Assembly (NCBI GenBank): GCA_963845265.1
Contig: CAWJRN010000009.1
Span: 186,001-250,000 of the forward strand
Source: DYRB01 sp963845265
GTDB lineage: Bacteria > Pseudomonadota > Gammaproteobacteria > Chromatiales > Chromatiaceae
Length of the DNA: 64,000 nucleotides
Direction of reading: 5' to 3'
The notes beneath the pieces were generated by a model. The model ran no database searches. It was given only the letters and a program-made list of their open reading frames with translations, and was not told the DNA's origin. Shown piece by piece: positions 63,274 through 64,000 of this stretch. Every line of letters starts with the position of its first letter. The first letter of the stretch is position 1. The translations under genes were made by a program, and so were the position numbers.

Positions 63274-64000
63274 TCAGCGCCGAACGATGCGTCCGTCGAG
63301 CCGAGGCGCGACGGGTTCACCGACGCGGAAGGCCTCGATGACCATGTCCGAAATCAGGCGACCGGTGGGTACCCGTCCCTGCATGTCGTTGAAGACCGCA
63401 TAGCCGTCGCCGCCCGCGGCCAGGAAGTCCGGCATCACCACCCGATAACGACGCGCCGGGTCCAGGGGCTGCCCGCCCAGGGTGACGCCCTCGGGTCTGC
63501 CCGCCGCGATGGTATAGCGCAGCCCCGAGACCTGCAGGAAACCGCCGGGGTTGTCCGCGGGCTCCATGGCTGCACTCTGCCCCAGGGCTGTGAGGATCTC
63601 GGCACCGGTCAGGTCGCCCACCACCAGCTCGTTGCGGAAGGGAAAGGCCTGATAGATCTGCTTGAGGGTGACATTCCCGGCCGGGATACCTGCCCGAAAG
63701 CCCCCGCCGTTAAAGAGGGCCAGGTCGGCCTGGGTGATCTCCCGGGCCAGGTCTGCCACGAAGTCGCCGAAGACCGCCTCGCCGCGCCGGATCTCCTCCC
63801 GCCGGGCGCCGAGGTCCACCTCGGAGCGCCCGACGGTCTCCGCCAAGCCCCGATCTGCCTCCGCGGCGATGCGCGTGACCTCCGCCGCCACCTCGGGGTC
63901 TTGCGGGGCCGACGCGTCCATTGGCAGCAGGCGGTAGCCGCTGCGCACCAGATACCCATCTCGGCAGTCGAGATCCAGGCGCCCCAACCAGCGGCCCCGT
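63274..64000 (-). CDS. 5'-nucleotidase/UshA-family protein, C-terminal part (5' end outside window)
   Basis: The visible 240 or so residues are the C-terminal 5'-nucleotidase domain of a UshA/2',3'-cyclic phosphodiesterase-type periplasmic enzyme. Typical features are GEAVFGDFVADLAREITQAD, ALFNGGGFRAGIPAGNVT, QIYQAFPFRNELVVGDLTGA and MPDFLAAGGDGYAVF, which hold the substrate-binding residues. The preceding RWLGRLDLDC is the end of the metallophosphatase domain, so the gene continues beyond 64000 toward its start. The enzyme releases phosphate from nucleotides in the periplasm. Confidence 0.9.
   Translation of the reverse strand, partial: RGRWLGRLDLDCRDGYLVRSGYRLLPMDASAPQDPEVAAEVTRIAAEADRGLAETVGRSEVDLGARREEIRRGEAVFGDFVADLAREITQADLALFNGGGFRAGIPAGNVTLKQIYQAFPFRNELVVGDLTGAEILTALGQSAAMEPADNPGGFLQVSGLRYTIAAGRPEGVTLGGQPLDPARRYRVVMPDFLAAGGDGYAVFNDMQGRVPTGRLISDMVIEAFRVGEPVAPRLDGRIVRR

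Overview
The window is GC-rich, gene-dense chromosomal DNA from a gammaproteobacterium. The gene set points to the Chromatiales (purple sulfur bacteria and relatives): hoxU/hoxY subunits of a bidirectional NAD-linked [NiFe] hydrogenase, a LysR regulator of the CbbR type, a TauE-type exporter, EpmA/EpmB modification of EF-P, and a FimX-like c-di-GMP receptor. The assignment is an inference from gene content. I saw no rRNA, tRNA or CRISPR array.

Layout. 1-8.2 kb: a nitroreductase, a globin relic, an RlmN-like methyltransferase, a DUF1631 protein, and the EF-P module (efp-epmA divergent from epmB). A ~135-bp dispersed repeat with a hairpin core lies on each side of this block. 8.2-18.7 kb: a FimX-like protein; a large transglutaminase/DUF2126 gene broken by two single-base insertions; an OmpA-type lipoprotein; a three-gene GldA/permease/GldG-like ABC operon. 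19-28 kb: an RND efflux operon with a good promoter and terminator, an EF-G paralogue, a CPA2 antiporter and a PEBP protein. 28-32.9 kb: two divergent conserved hypotheticals, a small RRM protein, RhlE and a coiled-coil membrane protein. 33-42.3 kb is the accessory, decaying part: a frameshifted and truncated hydrolase, an SH3-like remnant, a lysozyme/PG-binding/L,D-transpeptidase fusion, two transporters, an O-acyltransferase, transposase relics, a frameshifted secreted protein and many short repeats.

42.3-50.8 kb returns to housekeeping: a giant DUF3683 FAD/Fe-S oxidoreductase, lnt, and a small membrane protein-mpl-ubiX operon. 50.8-57.6 kb: a CbbR-like LysR regulator, an MBL-fold protein lacking part of its metal motif, hoxU-hoxY without hoxE/F/H beside them, an N-acetylglutaminylglutamine amidotransferase without its usual synthetase neighbour, and a MagIII-like DNA glycosylase. 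57.7-64 kb: a decayed CadC-like regulator, a methyltransferase, a nitrilase, a thioesterase, a HEAT-repeat protein, a small exported protein and the 3' end of a 5'-nucleotidase.

At least four genes are interrupted by indels, and several of those indels lie in short homopolymers. Some may be sequencing errors rather than real lesions. Intergenic DNA carries at least five distinct families of inverted or tandem repeats. I did not find a clearly new multi-gene system. The observations I rate highest are the three-domain peptidoglycan enzyme, the isolated hoxUY pair, and the MITE-like and inverted-repeat elements.
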